Notes: generated by a model from the letters alone, not told the origin. Numbered from the stretch's first letter, positions 49,482 to 59,301 are shown. The stretch: DNA of 64,000 nucleotides from Adhaeribacter soli (GCF_008727925.1 NZ_VTWT01000002.1:310001-374000), one strand, 5' to 3'. A program made the numbers and translations.

Positions 49482-51386
49482 ATGCTATTTAATATACTTT
49501 TAAAAATCTTTCTTATTGGTAACCTGAACATGGTGGCTCCACCTGCCAGGTATCAGGTAAGCGCTATTCCCGAAGAATTAACTCGGAATGCGGATGCTGT
49601 ATTACGTCAGGATGAATTGGTTTTTACCGTTAAAGATCAGCGTAATGCTACCCAAAAAGTACATTATGCAATTACCATTCTGAATAAAAATGCAGCCAGT
49701 TATAGCACCCTGGCAATTCCTTACGATAAATTCACGAAGGTTACCAATATAAAGGGCACGCTTTACAACAAGGATGGCTTAATAATTAAACATCTTAAGA
49801 ATAATGAAATACAGGACATTGGCGGCATAAGCGGCACTAGCCTTATTGAAGACACCAGAGTAAAAGCTGCTCAATTCACGAATGCTTCCTATCCGGTTAC
49901 AGTCGAATTCGAGTACGAGATAAATTCCTCAGGCTTACTCTTTTATCCTACCTGGCACCCGCAATCAGATTACAGATTAGCCGTTGAACAGTCCAGCTTT
50001 CAGGTAAATATTCCGGCCGGCCAGGTACTTCGTTATAAACCTGTAAACTGCCCGGAACCGGAAAAATATAAAGCTGAAAAAGCGGACACTTATTCCTGGA
50101 CCATTAAACAAGTAAAAGCTAAGGAAAAAATGCCCTGGCAACCATCATTATCAGAGTTGACAGCCAAGGTGTATACCGCACCAACTACGTTTGAAATAGA
50201 TGGTTTCTCTGGTAATATGACCACCTGGAAGGACTTTGGTCTTTGGGTAAATAAACTGAACAAGGATAGGGATAAACTCCCGGAACCAACTATTGCCAAA
50301 CTTAAGGCCTTAACAGCCTCTGCTCCCGATGATCAATCGAAAGTTCAGATCCTGTACCAGTATTTGCAGGATAATACCAGGTATGTGAGCATACAATTAG
50401 GGATTGGTGGCTGGAGACCGTTCGAGGCCAGCTTTGTAGATTCTAAAGGATATGGAGACTGCAAAGCCCTTTCAAACTACATGGGTGCAATGCTCCGGGC
50501 TGTTGGCATCAATTCCTTTTACACCCTTATTACTGGCGGCCAAGACGAGCCTGATCTTCAGAAAGATTTCCCTAGCATGCAATTTAATCATGTGGTTTTA
50601 TGTGTTCCGCTAAAGCAGGATACCATCTGGCTGGAATGTACCAGCCAAACGGAAGCAATGGGTTATGGTGGTTCCTTTACCGGCAACCGCCATGCTTTAC
50701 TTATTACCCCGGAAGGCGGGAAAATTGTTAAAACGCCGGTTTATTCCGGAAAAGATAATACTGTTTCCCGAAAAGCAAAGATCCGACTGGAATCTGACGG
50801 AAATGCAAATGCCGAATTAGAAACTATATATTCCGGCCTGGAACAGGATGAACCGGCTATGGTTTCTGCTGCCGGAGCCCCGGATCAGCAAGCCTGGTTC
50901 TACCAGAATGTGCGTCTGTCTAATTACTCCATTAAGCACCTTCAGTACTCCAGGACAAAAGAAAGAATACCAAAAGTAACGGAAAAAGCTACTCTGATTA
51001 TAAACAAATGTGGGGTAACCAGCAGTAAGCGCATGTTTATTACACCAAATTTATTTAATAAAAACACCTTTGTATTTCCGGAGGATAATAACCGCAGTCA
51101 GGATATAATTCAGGATTACGCTTCCTTTTCCAGCGATACACTCGTCTTCGCGCTGCCAGCCGGAGGCTTTCATCCCGAGTCTTTACCGGAACAGCAATTT
51201 ATTAAGTCCGCTTTTGGTGAATATACCTCCCTGGTAAAATTCGATGGGAAACAACTTATTTATATCCGTACCCTGAAAACGGAGAAGGGTCGCTACCCTG
51301 GTACTCTTTATAATGAATTAAGGGAATTCTACCATAAAATAACGGCGGCAGATAAGGCCCAAATTGTACTGGTTTCTAAATCGTAA
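49482..51386 (+). CDS. DUF3857/transglutaminase-like secreted protein, catalytic residues kept
   Basis: 634 residues. The N-terminal MLFNILLKIFLIGNLNMVAPP is a weak signal sequence. DUF3857 occupies about residues 20-230 (AVLRQDELVFTVKDQRNATQKVHYAITILNKN, YEINSSGLLFYPTWHPQSDYRLA), then the transglutaminase-like core with Cys327 in SKGYGDCKALSNYMGAMLRAVG, His370 in MQFNHVVLCV and a downstream IWLECTSQ strand where the acidic residue is expected (Glu rather than Asp). A C-terminal beta domain ends it. It starts 41 bases after the previous gene and is probably co-transcribed. Together they resemble the paired catalytic and non-catalytic proteins common in this phylum; the substrate is unknown. 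Confidence 0.82.
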   Translation: MLFNILLKIFLIGNLNMVAPPARYQVSAIPEELTRNADAVLRQDELVFTVKDQRNATQKVHYAITILNKNAASYSTLAIPYDKFTKVTNIKGTLYNKDGLIIKHLKNNEIQDIGGISGTSLIEDTRVKAAQFTNASYPVTVEFEYEINSSGLLFYPTWHPQSDYRLAVEQSSFQVNIPAGQVLRYKPVNCPEPEKYKAEKADTYSWTIKQVKAKEKMPWQPSLSELTAKVYTAPTTFEIDGFSGNMTTWKDFGLWVNKLNKDRDKLPEPTIAKLKALTASAPDDQSKVQILYQYLQDNTRYVSIQLGIGGWRPFEASFVDSKGYGDCKALSNYMGAMLRAVGINSFYTLITGGQDEPDLQKDFPSMQFNHVVLCVPLKQDTIWLECTSQTEAMGYGGSFTGNRHALLITPEGGKIVKTPVYSGKDNTVSRKAKIRLESDGNANAELETIYSGLEQDEPAMVSAAGAPDQQAWFYQNVRLSNYSIKHLQYSRTKERIPKVTEKATLIINKCGVTSSKRMFITPNLFNKNTFVFPEDNNRSQDIIQDYASFSSDTLVFALPAGGFHPESLPEQQFIKSAFGEYTSLVKFDGKQLIYIRTLKTEKGRYPGTLYNELREFYHKITAADKAQIVLVSKS

Positions 51387-51516
51387 CCTGTAAATGGTTC
51401 TCTTTCCTTTGCTGGTCCTTTTCCTTTCAGGCAACCTCCTTATAAGGCATAAGTGTGATTTATGCTTTTAATCAGAAAGCAGCTTAGATAGTATCTCTTG
51501 CTATACCTACCTTGTC

Positions 51517-51649
51517 AAAAATTAACCGACGAGGCCCCGGATTTGCACAACTGGATGGCACGAATTTAACCTCTATACTTTTCCGGGCCGAAAGGTTACC
51601 GTTTTAAGTACAAAAAGCAGCTTCCTGACCGGGAGCTGCTTTTTTTGTA
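51517..51649 (+). pseudogene. ilvE 3'-end remnant with terminator (direct repeat copy 2)
   Basis: The frame reads LTDEAPDLHNWMARI followed by TAA, a diverged version of the IlvE end KTGEAPDLHNWMVRI. The spacer and a terminator (stem AAAAAGCAGCT, 51612-51622, with AGCTGCTTTTT, 51634-51644) follow as in copy 1. No upstream part of ilvE is present. The rest of the 554-base gap 51387-51940 has no other gene; it carries the prfB promoter box. Confidence 0.85.
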
Positions 51650-51881
51650 CCTTTCACTTTCCAGAAAGAAATACTTGCCACACCCGGAACTTTAAACTAC
51701 TGATTATAATTAAGTTACAGACACAATACCCAATCAACAACTTCGTTATTGGGGTATATACAAAAGATATATTTAAGTTACATTCATTCAAAAACACCAT
51801 TCATATTTCCACACTTCTACCCTACCAAATTGGACTAGTTTCCTGAGCATTGAACTTTAGAATTCCGGAATATATTGAATT

Positions 51882-51889
51882 TACCTTTG
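51882..51889 (+). promoter_or_regulatory. TAnnTTTG promoter box of prfB
   Basis: TACCTTTG matches the -7 consensus. A start near 51896 leaves about 45 bases of leader before the prfB ATG. No TTTG at the preferred spacing was found. Confidence 0.5.
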
Positions 51890-51940
51890 TATGTTCGGCT
51901 TCAACCTGTATTTTGGCTCTAAATATTTATTAATACAATT

Positions 51941-53018
51941 ATGACCAACGAACAGGTGAAAGATTTAAGGGCTCGCGTAGAGGCTCTGAGGAGGTATCTT
52001 TGACTACGATGCCAAGAAAGAACAGGTATTAGAAACGGAGAAGCAAACCACGGCCCCGGGTTTCTGGGACGATTCCAAGAAAGCGGAAGCCATTTTACGG
52101 GAAATAAAATCGGTAAAGCTCTGGACCGACGATTATGAGGCCGTGGAAGCGAAATTAGCCGATTTTGAAACGCTTTATGAATTCTTCAAAGAAGGGGAAG
52201 GCTCTGCTGAGGAGATCGACACAGAATTCAAGGCGGTTACCGAAGCCGTGGAACAATTGGAATTTAAGCGCATGCTCAGCAACGAAGAAGACCAGCTGAG
52301 CGCCATTCTCGAGATAAATCCGGGAGCAGGGGGCACGGAAAGCCAGGATTGGGCCGAAATGCTGATGCGGATGTATATTATGTGGGCCGAAAGTCATAAT
52401 TTCCAGGTAAGGCAGCTGAATTACCAGCCCGGCGACGGCGCCGGTATTAAATCGGCTACGCTGGAAATAAGCGGCGACTTTGCCTATGGTTACCTGAAAT
52501 CGGAGATCGGGGTGCACCGGCTGGTGCGCATTTCGCCTTTCGATTCCGGCGGGCGGCGGCACACTTCGTTTGCTTCGGTGTTCGCCTATCCGTTGGTAGA
52601 CGATACCATTAATATTGAGATAAATATGGCCGATATCGAATGGGATACTTTCCGCTCGGGCGGGGCCGGCGGGCAGAACGTGAACAAGGTAGAAACGGCC
52701 GTCCGGTTAAAGCACAAACCATCGGGTATTGTAATTGAATGCCAGATAGAACGGTCGCAATTAATGAATAAAGAACACGCAATTAATATGCTGCGGTCGC
52801 GTTTATACCAAATCGAAGTGGATAAGCGCAACGAGGAGCGCGATAAACTGGAAAGTACCAAAAAGCGCATCGACTTCGGCTCCCAGATACGGAATTACGT
52901 GTTACACCCTTATAAATTAATAAAGGACCTCCGCACCGGTATAGAACGCACCGATGTGCAGAAAGTGCTGGACGGCGACCTGGATGAATATATAAAAGGT
53001 TATTTAATGCAAAACTAA
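51941..53018 (+). CDS. prfB: Peptide chain release factor 2 with +1 programmed frameshift
   Basis: Read as 51941-52000 joined to 52002-53018, giving 358 residues. RF2 recognises UGA and UAA and triggers peptide release. Frame 0 runs ATG ... AGG AGG TAT CTT TGA; the internal Shine-Dalgarno-like AGGAGG, the slippery CTT and the in-frame TGA (52001-52003) are the textbook autoregulated frameshift. After skipping T52001 the frame continues as [24 protein letters not shown]. The release motif GGQ lies in [21 protein letters not shown] and the stop-recognition SPF in [16 protein letters not shown]. Frameshifting rises when RF2 is scarce, so the gene controls its own output. Confidence 0.96.
51989..52004 (+). 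promoter_or_regulatory. prfB recoding site
   Basis: AGGAGG TAT CTT TGA C: a Shine-Dalgarno-like element three bases before the CTT slip codon, then the UGA stop with C in the weak-termination position. This is the conserved RF2 +1 frameshift signal. Confidence 0.95.
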
Positions 53019-53408
53019 TTTAAAAGAATAACGTAGGCAGAACGTCCGGTTAATAACCGGGCTTTCTGACGTTAATAACGATCTGGAAAACGAATTTTTA
53101 ACTTAAACCTGAATTCTATAAGGCAACAAACGCACATCTATCCTACTCGCAAGAAGGTCTGCCTATCCGATTTACAACATTCTATAAATATTCCGGGCAG
53201 ACATACAATTTCCTCTATTTTAGCACTTTACAGGACAAATTAGACACTAAATAAGGACGTGTTATAATTTTCCAGAATATTTTGCACTCAGACCGCAAAA
53301 TCAGGCAAAAAAATCATGCTTGCAGCGCTTTGTTTATTACATACTTTTTTATACTATTGACATAGTAACCTGTACAATTATCTATTTTTTCACCCTAAAA
53401 CAAACACA
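53019..53408 (+). other. prfB-susC gap with a CCGGTT hairpin
   Basis: 390 bases. A stem CCGGTT-AAT-AACCGG (53046-53060), with outer AACGTC/GACGTT pairing, lies 27 bases after prfB and may be a weak terminator. The rest is AT-rich and should carry the susC promoter; I see no TAnnTTTG box or gene. Confidence 0.55.
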
Positions 53409-56400
53409 ATGAAAAAAATCCTCTTTCTGAGTTTCTTCCTGGTGTTGACCTTGCTGAATCAGGCAATGGCACAGGACAGAACAATCTCAGGTACTGTCAT
53501 TGACAAGGAGACCAATACCGGTTTACCTGGCGTGACTGTAATGGTAAAGGGTACGCCGACCATTGCAACCAGTACCGACATCAACGGCGCTTACACGTTA
53601 AGTGTACCCGCAACCGCAACTTCGTTGGAGTTTAGCTTTATTGGTTACCGTAAAGTAGAGCGTCCGATCGGAGCAGAGACCAACATTGGCGTAACCCTTG
53701 AACCAGACGTTAAACAGCTGGGTGAAGTGGTTGTTACAGCGTTGGGTCTTGAAAAAGAAAAAAGATCCCTTGGTTATGCCACTCAGGAACTTGATACCGA
53801 AGAAATTACTCAAGGTCGCGATCGAAGCGTTCTGAACTCCATTCAAGGTAAAGTTGCTGGTGTACAAATCACTAGCCAGTCTGGTGGTGTTGGTTCCTCT
53901 ACCCGCGTGGTAATTCGTGGAACAAAATCGTTCGGTGGTGATAACCAGGCCTTATTTGTGGTAGATGGTATTCCAATTAACAACTCTTCTATTAACACCG
54001 GCGATGCCCTAAACAATGGTGTGGATGCCGGTAACCGGGCAAATGATATTAACCCGGAAGACGTTGAGTCCATGAACATCCTGAAAGGACCAGCGGCCGT
54101 TGCTTTATATGGTTCCAGAGCAGCGAACGGAGCTATTATTATCACTACTAAGAAGGGTAAAAATGCAGCGGCTAGAAACAAAAAAGCTGAGATCAGTTTG
54201 TCTAGCTCGTATGTATTTGAAAACGTTTTAAAACTGCCTGATTTCCAGAACCAATTCGGACAAGGCTTTTACGGCGGTGAAGACCTTCGTGAGAACACCA
54301 GCTGGGGACCACGGTTTGACGGCGTAGTACGTCCTTGGGGTAGCATTGTTAACAACCAGCAGCGCCTCAGAGAATACAGTGCTATTCCGGATAACGTAAA
54401 AGAATTCTACGAAACTGGCTCGGTATTCACAAACACTATTTCTTTGGATGGTGGTAACGAAACAAGCTCTTACAGAATTTCCCTTTCCGACCTGAAACAA
54501 AAAGGCGTTGTGCCAAACACAGAATATAACAGAAATACTGTTTCATTCTCAGGTAGCACCAAACTAACGAACAAGTTCAACAGTACTGCAAGCATTACCT
54601 ATACCAAATCTGGCGGTGATCTTGCTACATCGGGCCAGGGTAACAGCGCATTTAACCAGCTTATTCAGACCCCTCGCAACATTAGCTTACTTGAACTAAG
54701 AGATTATAAAAACCCTTTTAATGACCTGGAAGGCTATTATTCTCCATTCACAGAAAACCCTTACTGGATCCTCAACGAGAACAAATATACCAACGATGTA
54801 AACAGATTATTGGGTAATGTGCAGTTAGGGTACGACGTTAATGACAACTTTAAGATTATGGGCCGTATAGGTACCGATTTCTATAACGACAGACGTTTCC
54901 AGTTTGTAAGAGTTAGAGATGCTGAAGGTATTAACGGTGGCTACAGAAACAACGATGGAGAGATAGTAAATGCCTCTTACTTTGTTAGAGAATTAACTTC
55001 CGACATCATGGCTTCTTATAATAAGGACCTGAATGAAGACCTAAACCTGAACGTGTTGGTGGGTCATAACATTAACCAGCGTGAATCGAGCTCCGTAAGC
55101 ACTGCTGCTACCCAGCTTGCATTTAATACCGGATTCGATAACCTGTCGAACAATAGCGGGACTTATACTTCTTCTGGCTCTAAGAGCTTGAGAAGATTAT
55201 ATGGTATTTATTCTACAGTTGATTTAGGTTTCAGAGATTACCTGTTTTTAGGCTTATCTGCCAGAAATGACTGGTCATCTACGTTACCAAAAGAAAACCG
55301 CTCCTTCTTTTACCCTTCAGTAAACACCAGCTTGGTATTTACTGAGGCTCTGGGCTTAACCGATAATAATCTTATTTCTTACGGTAAAATCCGGGCTAAC
55401 TATGCACAGGTAGGTAATGATGCTCCGGCGTATGTAATCGATCCTGTTTTCAGATCCGGTAATATTACTGACGGCTACAACGACACCGACCTTGATTTTC
55501 CTTTTGGTGGCATAGCTGGTTATGAAAAAGGCAACGTAATTGGCAACCCTAATCTGCAGCCTGAAATTACCAAGTCATGGGAAGTTGGTGCTGACATGCG
55601 TTTCTTCGATGATCGTGTGAATGTAGATTTTTCTTACTACAGCGCCCGCCATACAGAACAGATCGTAGCTGTACCGGTAGCTCCGTCTTCCGGATATACT
55701 GCACAATACATCAACACCGGTTTAATGACCAATAAAGGGGTTGAATTATTAGTTTCAGTTTCTCCGATCAGAACAAATGATTTTAACTGGACCATTTCCG
55801 CTAACTACACTAAAAACAAAAACATGGTAGAGGAATTATTCGGCGATACTAAAGAAATTGGTATCCAGGATGGCAACCAGACTACTTTAAGCAGTGCGGC
55901 TTTGGTTGCCAGAGTTGGCGAACCATATGGCTCATTCCGTGTTCAGGCTTACCGTCGCGACCCGCAGGGCCGTATTGTAGTTGGTGAAGATGGTATGCCT
56001 TTATATGCTTCTGAAAACATTATCAAAGGAAACATCCAGCCTGATTACATGGCTGGTCTGACAAACACCTTCACTTACAAGAACCTGTCTTTGAACGTAG
56101 TATTTGACACAAAACAAGGTGGTGAGTTCTATTCCAGAACTGCTTCTACCATGCGTTTTGCCGGTACAGATCCATTAACGCTTTATAATGACCGCAATCC
56201 GTTTATTATTCCAAACAGCGTAATTGCTGTAGGCGATAACTTTGTAGAAAACACTGTTCCTGTTACGAACAACAACTTGTATCAGTATTGGGGCAATCTT
56301 CCGGAAGAAACCAATATTATTGATGCATCTTACGTTAAGTTAAGAGAGATTTCTTTAAGATACGTGCTCCCAGCTAACCTTATCAGCAAAACCCCTTTCG

Positions 56401-56573
56401 GCAATGTTGAACTAGGTGTCTCAGGAAGAAACCTGTTTATCTGGACTCCTGATGAAAACACTTATGTGGATCCGGAACAAAATACTTTTGGTAATGGCAA
56501 CATTCAGGGATACGACTTCTCTGGTTCCCCAACAACCAGAAGCTATGGCGCCAACATTCGGGTTACTTTTTAA
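53409..56573 (+). CDS. SusC/RagA-type TonB-dependent outer membrane transporter
   Basis: 1054 residues. A signal peptide (MKKILFLSFFLVLTLLNQAMAQ) precedes a carboxypeptidase-regulatory-like domain (ISGTVIDKETNTGLPGVTVMVKGT..., about 25-110). The SusC-specific TonB-box region QLGEVVVTALGLEKEKRSLGYATQEL comes next, then the plug (VLNSIQGKVAGVQITSQSGGVGSSTRVVIRGTKSFGGDNQALFVVDGIPI) and a 22-strand barrel ending ANIRVTF. It imports a large nutrient in an energy-dependent way with its SusD lid. No glycoside hydrolase, protease or sulfatase lies in the locus, so the substrate is not apparent. The downstream genes form an operon with it. Confidence 0.95.
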   Translation: MKKILFLSFFLVLTLLNQAMAQDRTISGTVIDKETNTGLPGVTVMVKGTPTIATSTDINGAYTLSVPATATSLEFSFIGYRKVERPIGAETNIGVTLEPDVKQLGEVVVTALGLEKEKRSLGYATQELDTEEITQGRDRSVLNSIQGKVAGVQITSQSGGVGSSTRVVIRGTKSFGGDNQALFVVDGIPINNSSINTGDALNNGVDAGNRANDINPEDVESMNILKGPAAVALYGSRAANGAIIITTKKGKNAAARNKKAEISLSSSYVFENVLKLPDFQNQFGQGFYGGEDLRENTSWGPRFDGVVRPWGSIVNNQQRLREYSAIPDNVKEFYETGSVFTNTISLDGGNETSSYRISLSDLKQKGVVPNTEYNRNTVSFSGSTKLTNKFNSTASITYTKSGGDLATSGQGNSAFNQLIQTPRNISLLELRDYKNPFNDLEGYYSPFTENPYWILNENKYTNDVNRLLGNVQLGYDVNDNFKIMGRIGTDFYNDRRFQFVRVRDAEGINGGYRNNDGEIVNASYFVRELTSDIMASYNKDLNEDLNLNVLVGHNINQRESSSVSTAATQLAFNTGFDNLSNNSGTYTSSGSKSLRRLYGIYSTVDLGFRDYLFLGLSARNDWSSTLPKENRSFFYPSVNTSLVFTEALGLTDNNLISYGKIRANYAQVGNDAPAYVIDPVFRSGNITDGYNDTDLDFPFGGIAGYEKGNVIGNPNLQPEITKSWEVGADMRFFDDRVNVDFSYYSARHTEQIVAVPVAPSSGYTAQYINTGLMTNKGVELLVSVSPIRTNDFNWTISANYTKNKNMVEELFGDTKEIGIQDGNQTTLSSAALVARVGEPYGSFRVQAYRRDPQGRIVVGEDGMPLYASENIIKGNIQPDYMAGLTNTFTYKNLSLNVVFDTKQGGEFYSRTASTMRFAGTDPLTLYNDRNPFIIPNSVIAVGDNFVENTVPVTNNNLYQYWGNLPEETNIIDASYVKLREISLRYVLPANLISKTPFGNVELGVSGRNLFIWTPDENTYVDPEQNTFGNGNIQGYDFSGSPTTRSYGANIRVTF

Positions 56574-56600
56574 TTAACTTTTTTAAAGTTTAAATAAGAA

Positions 56601-58052
56601 ATGAAAAGAATTAATAAATATTTAGTAGCATGTATATTCGCCAGCATGTTTGGCTTATCGTCATGCGAGAAGGATTTCCTGGATGTAAATACAGACCCGA
56701 ACAATCCGCTTGAATCTACACCGGAACTTACTTTATCTACCGGTATTGGTTATACCGCCTATACCATGGGTAACCAATTCCAGATTCTTGGCAATTTCTG
56801 GTCACAGCACTGGACACAATCCTACGGCGCTGGCCAGTTCCGGGATCTCGACTCTTATAGAATTCAATCCAACACTTATGATCGTCCTTGGCAATATCTG
56901 TATTCAGGTGCTTTAAACGATTTTAAGTATGTGTCTGAGCAATCTGCAAAAGTAGACCGGCCTAACCATGCTGCAATTGCAGATATTATGATGGCCTACG
57001 TTTACCAGGTTTTGGTTGATGGTTATGACCAGGTACCCTTTTCTGAAGCGTTACAAGGTTCAAATAACCTGAATCCGAAATATGATGCCGGTAAGGATAT
57101 CTATGCTGCATTAATCCCGATGATTGATGGTGGCGTAAACAAAATTACAGAAGGCAGTTTACCAGAAGGAGGTGACCTTGTTTATCAGGGCGACATGGAT
57201 ATGTGGCGAAAGTTTGCCAATACCCTGAAGCTTAAAATCTATCTTCGTCAGGCATATGTGTCGGAAAACCAGTCAGCTGTTCAGACTGGTGTGGCGGCTC
57301 TCTTAACCAAGAACGAATTTATTGAAACGGGTGAAGATGCAGAAGTACCATTCGTAGATCAGAGCTTAAACAGAAATCCGATCTATCAGACTGAAACAAC
57401 TACTTTCAGCGCAGCTAACATCGTTGCCAGTAATACGATCCTGAATTATCTAAATACAAACAACGATACCAGAATTGGAGCTTTCTTTAAGCGGGCTGCT
57501 TCTGCCCCGAATGCCGGAAATTTTGCTGGGTTGGATCAGGGGATAACAGGAACCGGGGTTAAATCATCTCTTCTGGCTTCCTCTTTTTCTAAACCAAGTA
57601 GTGCTGTAGCAGGTCCGACTGCACCAGTGCCATTTATATCCGCTGCTGAAAGCTACTTCTTACAGGCTGAGGCTGAATTACGCTATGGCTCATTTGCCAA
57701 TGCACAGGCGCGCTATGAGGACGGTGTAAATGCTTCTTTTGCTTACAACAACGTTTCAAGAACAGGCGTTACTATTCCAGCTTTAAGCAGCTCAGAAACT
57801 CTGGAAGAAAACCTGGAGAAAATTATTACTCAGAAATGGGTAGCAATGAGTGGCCGCCAAGGTTTTGAAGCGTGGACTGAGTTGAGAAGAACTGGCTATC
57901 CAAGCTTTATCAAACCTTCTGCCAGCAGTGTATTAGGAAGCACCTTAATGCCGAATCGTTTATTGTTCTCAAGCAGCGAGTCATTAAGAAACAGCAACAC
58001 CCCTGCTATAATTGACATCCATGAACGTGTTTGGTGGGATAGAAAAAATTAA
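56601..58052 (+). CDS. SusD-like surface lipoprotein
   Basis: 483 residues with a lipoprotein signal (Cys22 in GLSSCEKDFLDVNTDPN). The acidic-rich start EKDFLDVNTDPNNPLESTPELTLSTGIGYTAY is the common opening of the SusD-like group 2, and helical TPR-like segments follow, as does the C-terminal ITQKWVAMSGRQGFEAWTELRRTGYPSFIKPS. It binds nutrient at the surface and closes over the SusC barrel. Gene spacing of 27 bases after susC is normal. Confidence 0.93.
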   Translation: MKRINKYLVACIFASMFGLSSCEKDFLDVNTDPNNPLESTPELTLSTGIGYTAYTMGNQFQILGNFWSQHWTQSYGAGQFRDLDSYRIQSNTYDRPWQYLYSGALNDFKYVSEQSAKVDRPNHAAIADIMMAYVYQVLVDGYDQVPFSEALQGSNNLNPKYDAGKDIYAALIPMIDGGVNKITEGSLPEGGDLVYQGDMDMWRKFANTLKLKIYLRQAYVSENQSAVQTGVAALLTKNEFIETGEDAEVPFVDQSLNRNPIYQTETTTFSAANIVASNTILNYLNTNNDTRIGAFFKRAASAPNAGNFAGLDQGITGTGVKSSLLASSFSKPSSAVAGPTAPVPFISAAESYFLQAEAELRYGSFANAQARYEDGVNASFAYNNVSRTGVTIPALSSSETLEENLEKIITQKWVAMSGRQGFEAWTELRRTGYPSFIKPSASSVLGSTLMPNRLLFSSSESLRNSNTPAIIDIHERVWWDRKN

Positions 58053-58072
58053 TATTTTAAAAAGAACGATAT

Positions 58073-58744
58073 ATGAAAAACCATTTTAGATATTCATATT
58101 TATTTATCCTGGCCTTCTTTTCTCTCTCATTCATGAGTTGCGATAAAGAAGAGACTGACAACCTATCTAGGATAACTACTTACCCGATAATTGCAGTGAA
58201 AGGGGAGCAATTTACGTCCATCCCTGTAGGAGGTACTTTCAAAGATGAGGGGGTTTCTGCAACAGTTGGAGGCGCTGAAATTGAATCAGTTAAATCTGGA
58301 GATGCAGTTGACGTTAATACTCCTGGTGTGTATATTATTACCTATACTGCCACAAATCCAGACGGATTCTCAGTTTCAGCAAACCGTTATGTTGGAGTAA
58401 TAGCCCCTGATGCTGAGGCTTTAGATTTAACAGGCAATTACAAACGTAATGCTGGTGCATTGGGAGTTTCAAAAGTTACAAAGCTAGGTCCTGGACATTA
58501 CACTTCCGATAATATTGGTGGTGTAGCAGTAGGTGGTCCTGCAACCACGGTTCATTTTTTCCATACAACTGGTAAAACTTTAATTGTACCAGAACAGGAA
58601 AATGCCGGTGGCACATTCGCAGCTATCAATGCCTCTTACAACTTTGGTGACCCCGCAGCCACCCCTCCTGTACCGGCAAGCTATACCTGGACGGTTATAA
58701 ATGCCGGTTATGGTGCAGCTCCACGTACTTTCGTAAAACAATAG
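58073..58744 (+). CDS. Lipoprotein with Ig-like (DUF5011/5012-type) domain
   Basis: 223 residues. A signal with Cys23 (FMSCDKEE) leads into an Ig-like bacterial surface domain (ITTYPIIAVKGEQFTSIPVGGTFKDEGVSATVGGAEIESVKSGDAVDVNTPGVYIITYTATNPDGFSVSANRYVGV), followed by an approximately 90-residue beta-rich region. Such proteins often follow susD and add ligand binding at the surface. It lies 20 bases after susD in the same operon. Confidence 0.82.
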   Translation: MKNHFRYSYLFILAFFSLSFMSCDKEETDNLSRITTYPIIAVKGEQFTSIPVGGTFKDEGVSATVGGAEIESVKSGDAVDVNTPGVYIITYTATNPDGFSVSANRYVGVIAPDAEALDLTGNYKRNAGALGVSKVTKLGPGHYTSDNIGGVAVGGPATTVHFFHTTGKTLIVPEQENAGGTFAAINASYNFGDPAATPPVPASYTWTVINAGYGAAPRTFVKQ

Positions 58745-58765
58745 CCCACTTTAACTTAAATTATC

Positions 58766-59281
58766 ATGAAAATAAAATTTCTAGGTGTATTAGCCCTTGT
58801 TTTTTCTGCAGGATTATTTACTGCCTGCGATAAAGACGACGATCCGAAGGTAGAACTTTCAGCTGCTAAGGACAATGCAGGTGAATGGTGGGTAAAATAT
58901 GAGGTTGCAGATGAGGACGGTGTTTATTCAGATATTTATGGAGCTGGTTATACACACCTGTACACTTACAACACAGCTGATAACGTAAGTGATAAATTGT
59001 GGGTATCCGATGAGCATAACTTCTGGGACTATCGGGTAAAAACCAATCTGGATCCAGGAAACCGCACATTTTCTTCTACTGGTCAAAAAAGCGCTGTACC
59101 CGAATATGATATCGTTGTAGATATTACAGATGGTAAGATCTTGAAAGATGCAGGACGTACAGCATCAGGTAAAACCGTAGATAGTATTGCATTCTTCATT
59201 AAATTCGAAGATGATACTGATGGATTTACCTACCGAGTTAGCGGTCACCGCAGAACTGGTGTTCCAGAAGATGAGCACTAA
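58766..59281 (+). CDS. Small lipoprotein, lipid-binding/lipocalin-like in a SusCD locus
   Basis: 171 residues. A signal with Cys21 (GLFTACDKDDD) precedes a beta-rich domain (DNAGEWWVKYEVADEDGVYSDIYGAGYTHLYTYNTADNVSDKLWVSD and the closing FTYRVSGHRRTGVPEDEH). The build resembles the Lipid_bd putative-hydrolase family (PF12888) found in SusCD loci; I rate that match as moderate. It is the last gene of the operon, 21 bases after the previous one, and is followed by a strong terminator. Confidence 0.7.
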   Translation: MKIKFLGVLALVFSAGLFTACDKDDDPKVELSAAKDNAGEWWVKYEVADEDGVYSDIYGAGYTHLYTYNTADNVSDKLWVSDEHNFWDYRVKTNLDPGNRTFSSTGQKSAVPEYDIVVDITDGKILKDAGRTASGKTVDSIAFFIKFEDDTDGFTYRVSGHRRTGVPEDEH

Positions 59282-59301
59282 TAATTATATTATTGCATAT
59301 T

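Noticed and set aside
47360-51510. Integrative element with its own integrase
   Set aside because: Despite the flanking ilvE repeats, no integrase, relaxase or transposase is encoded between them, so only passive recombination can be proposed.
51941-52003. Apparent nonsense/frameshift break at the start of prfB
   Set aside because: The AGGAGG-TAT-CTT-TGA-C context is the conserved RF2 programmed frameshift, so the gene is intact.
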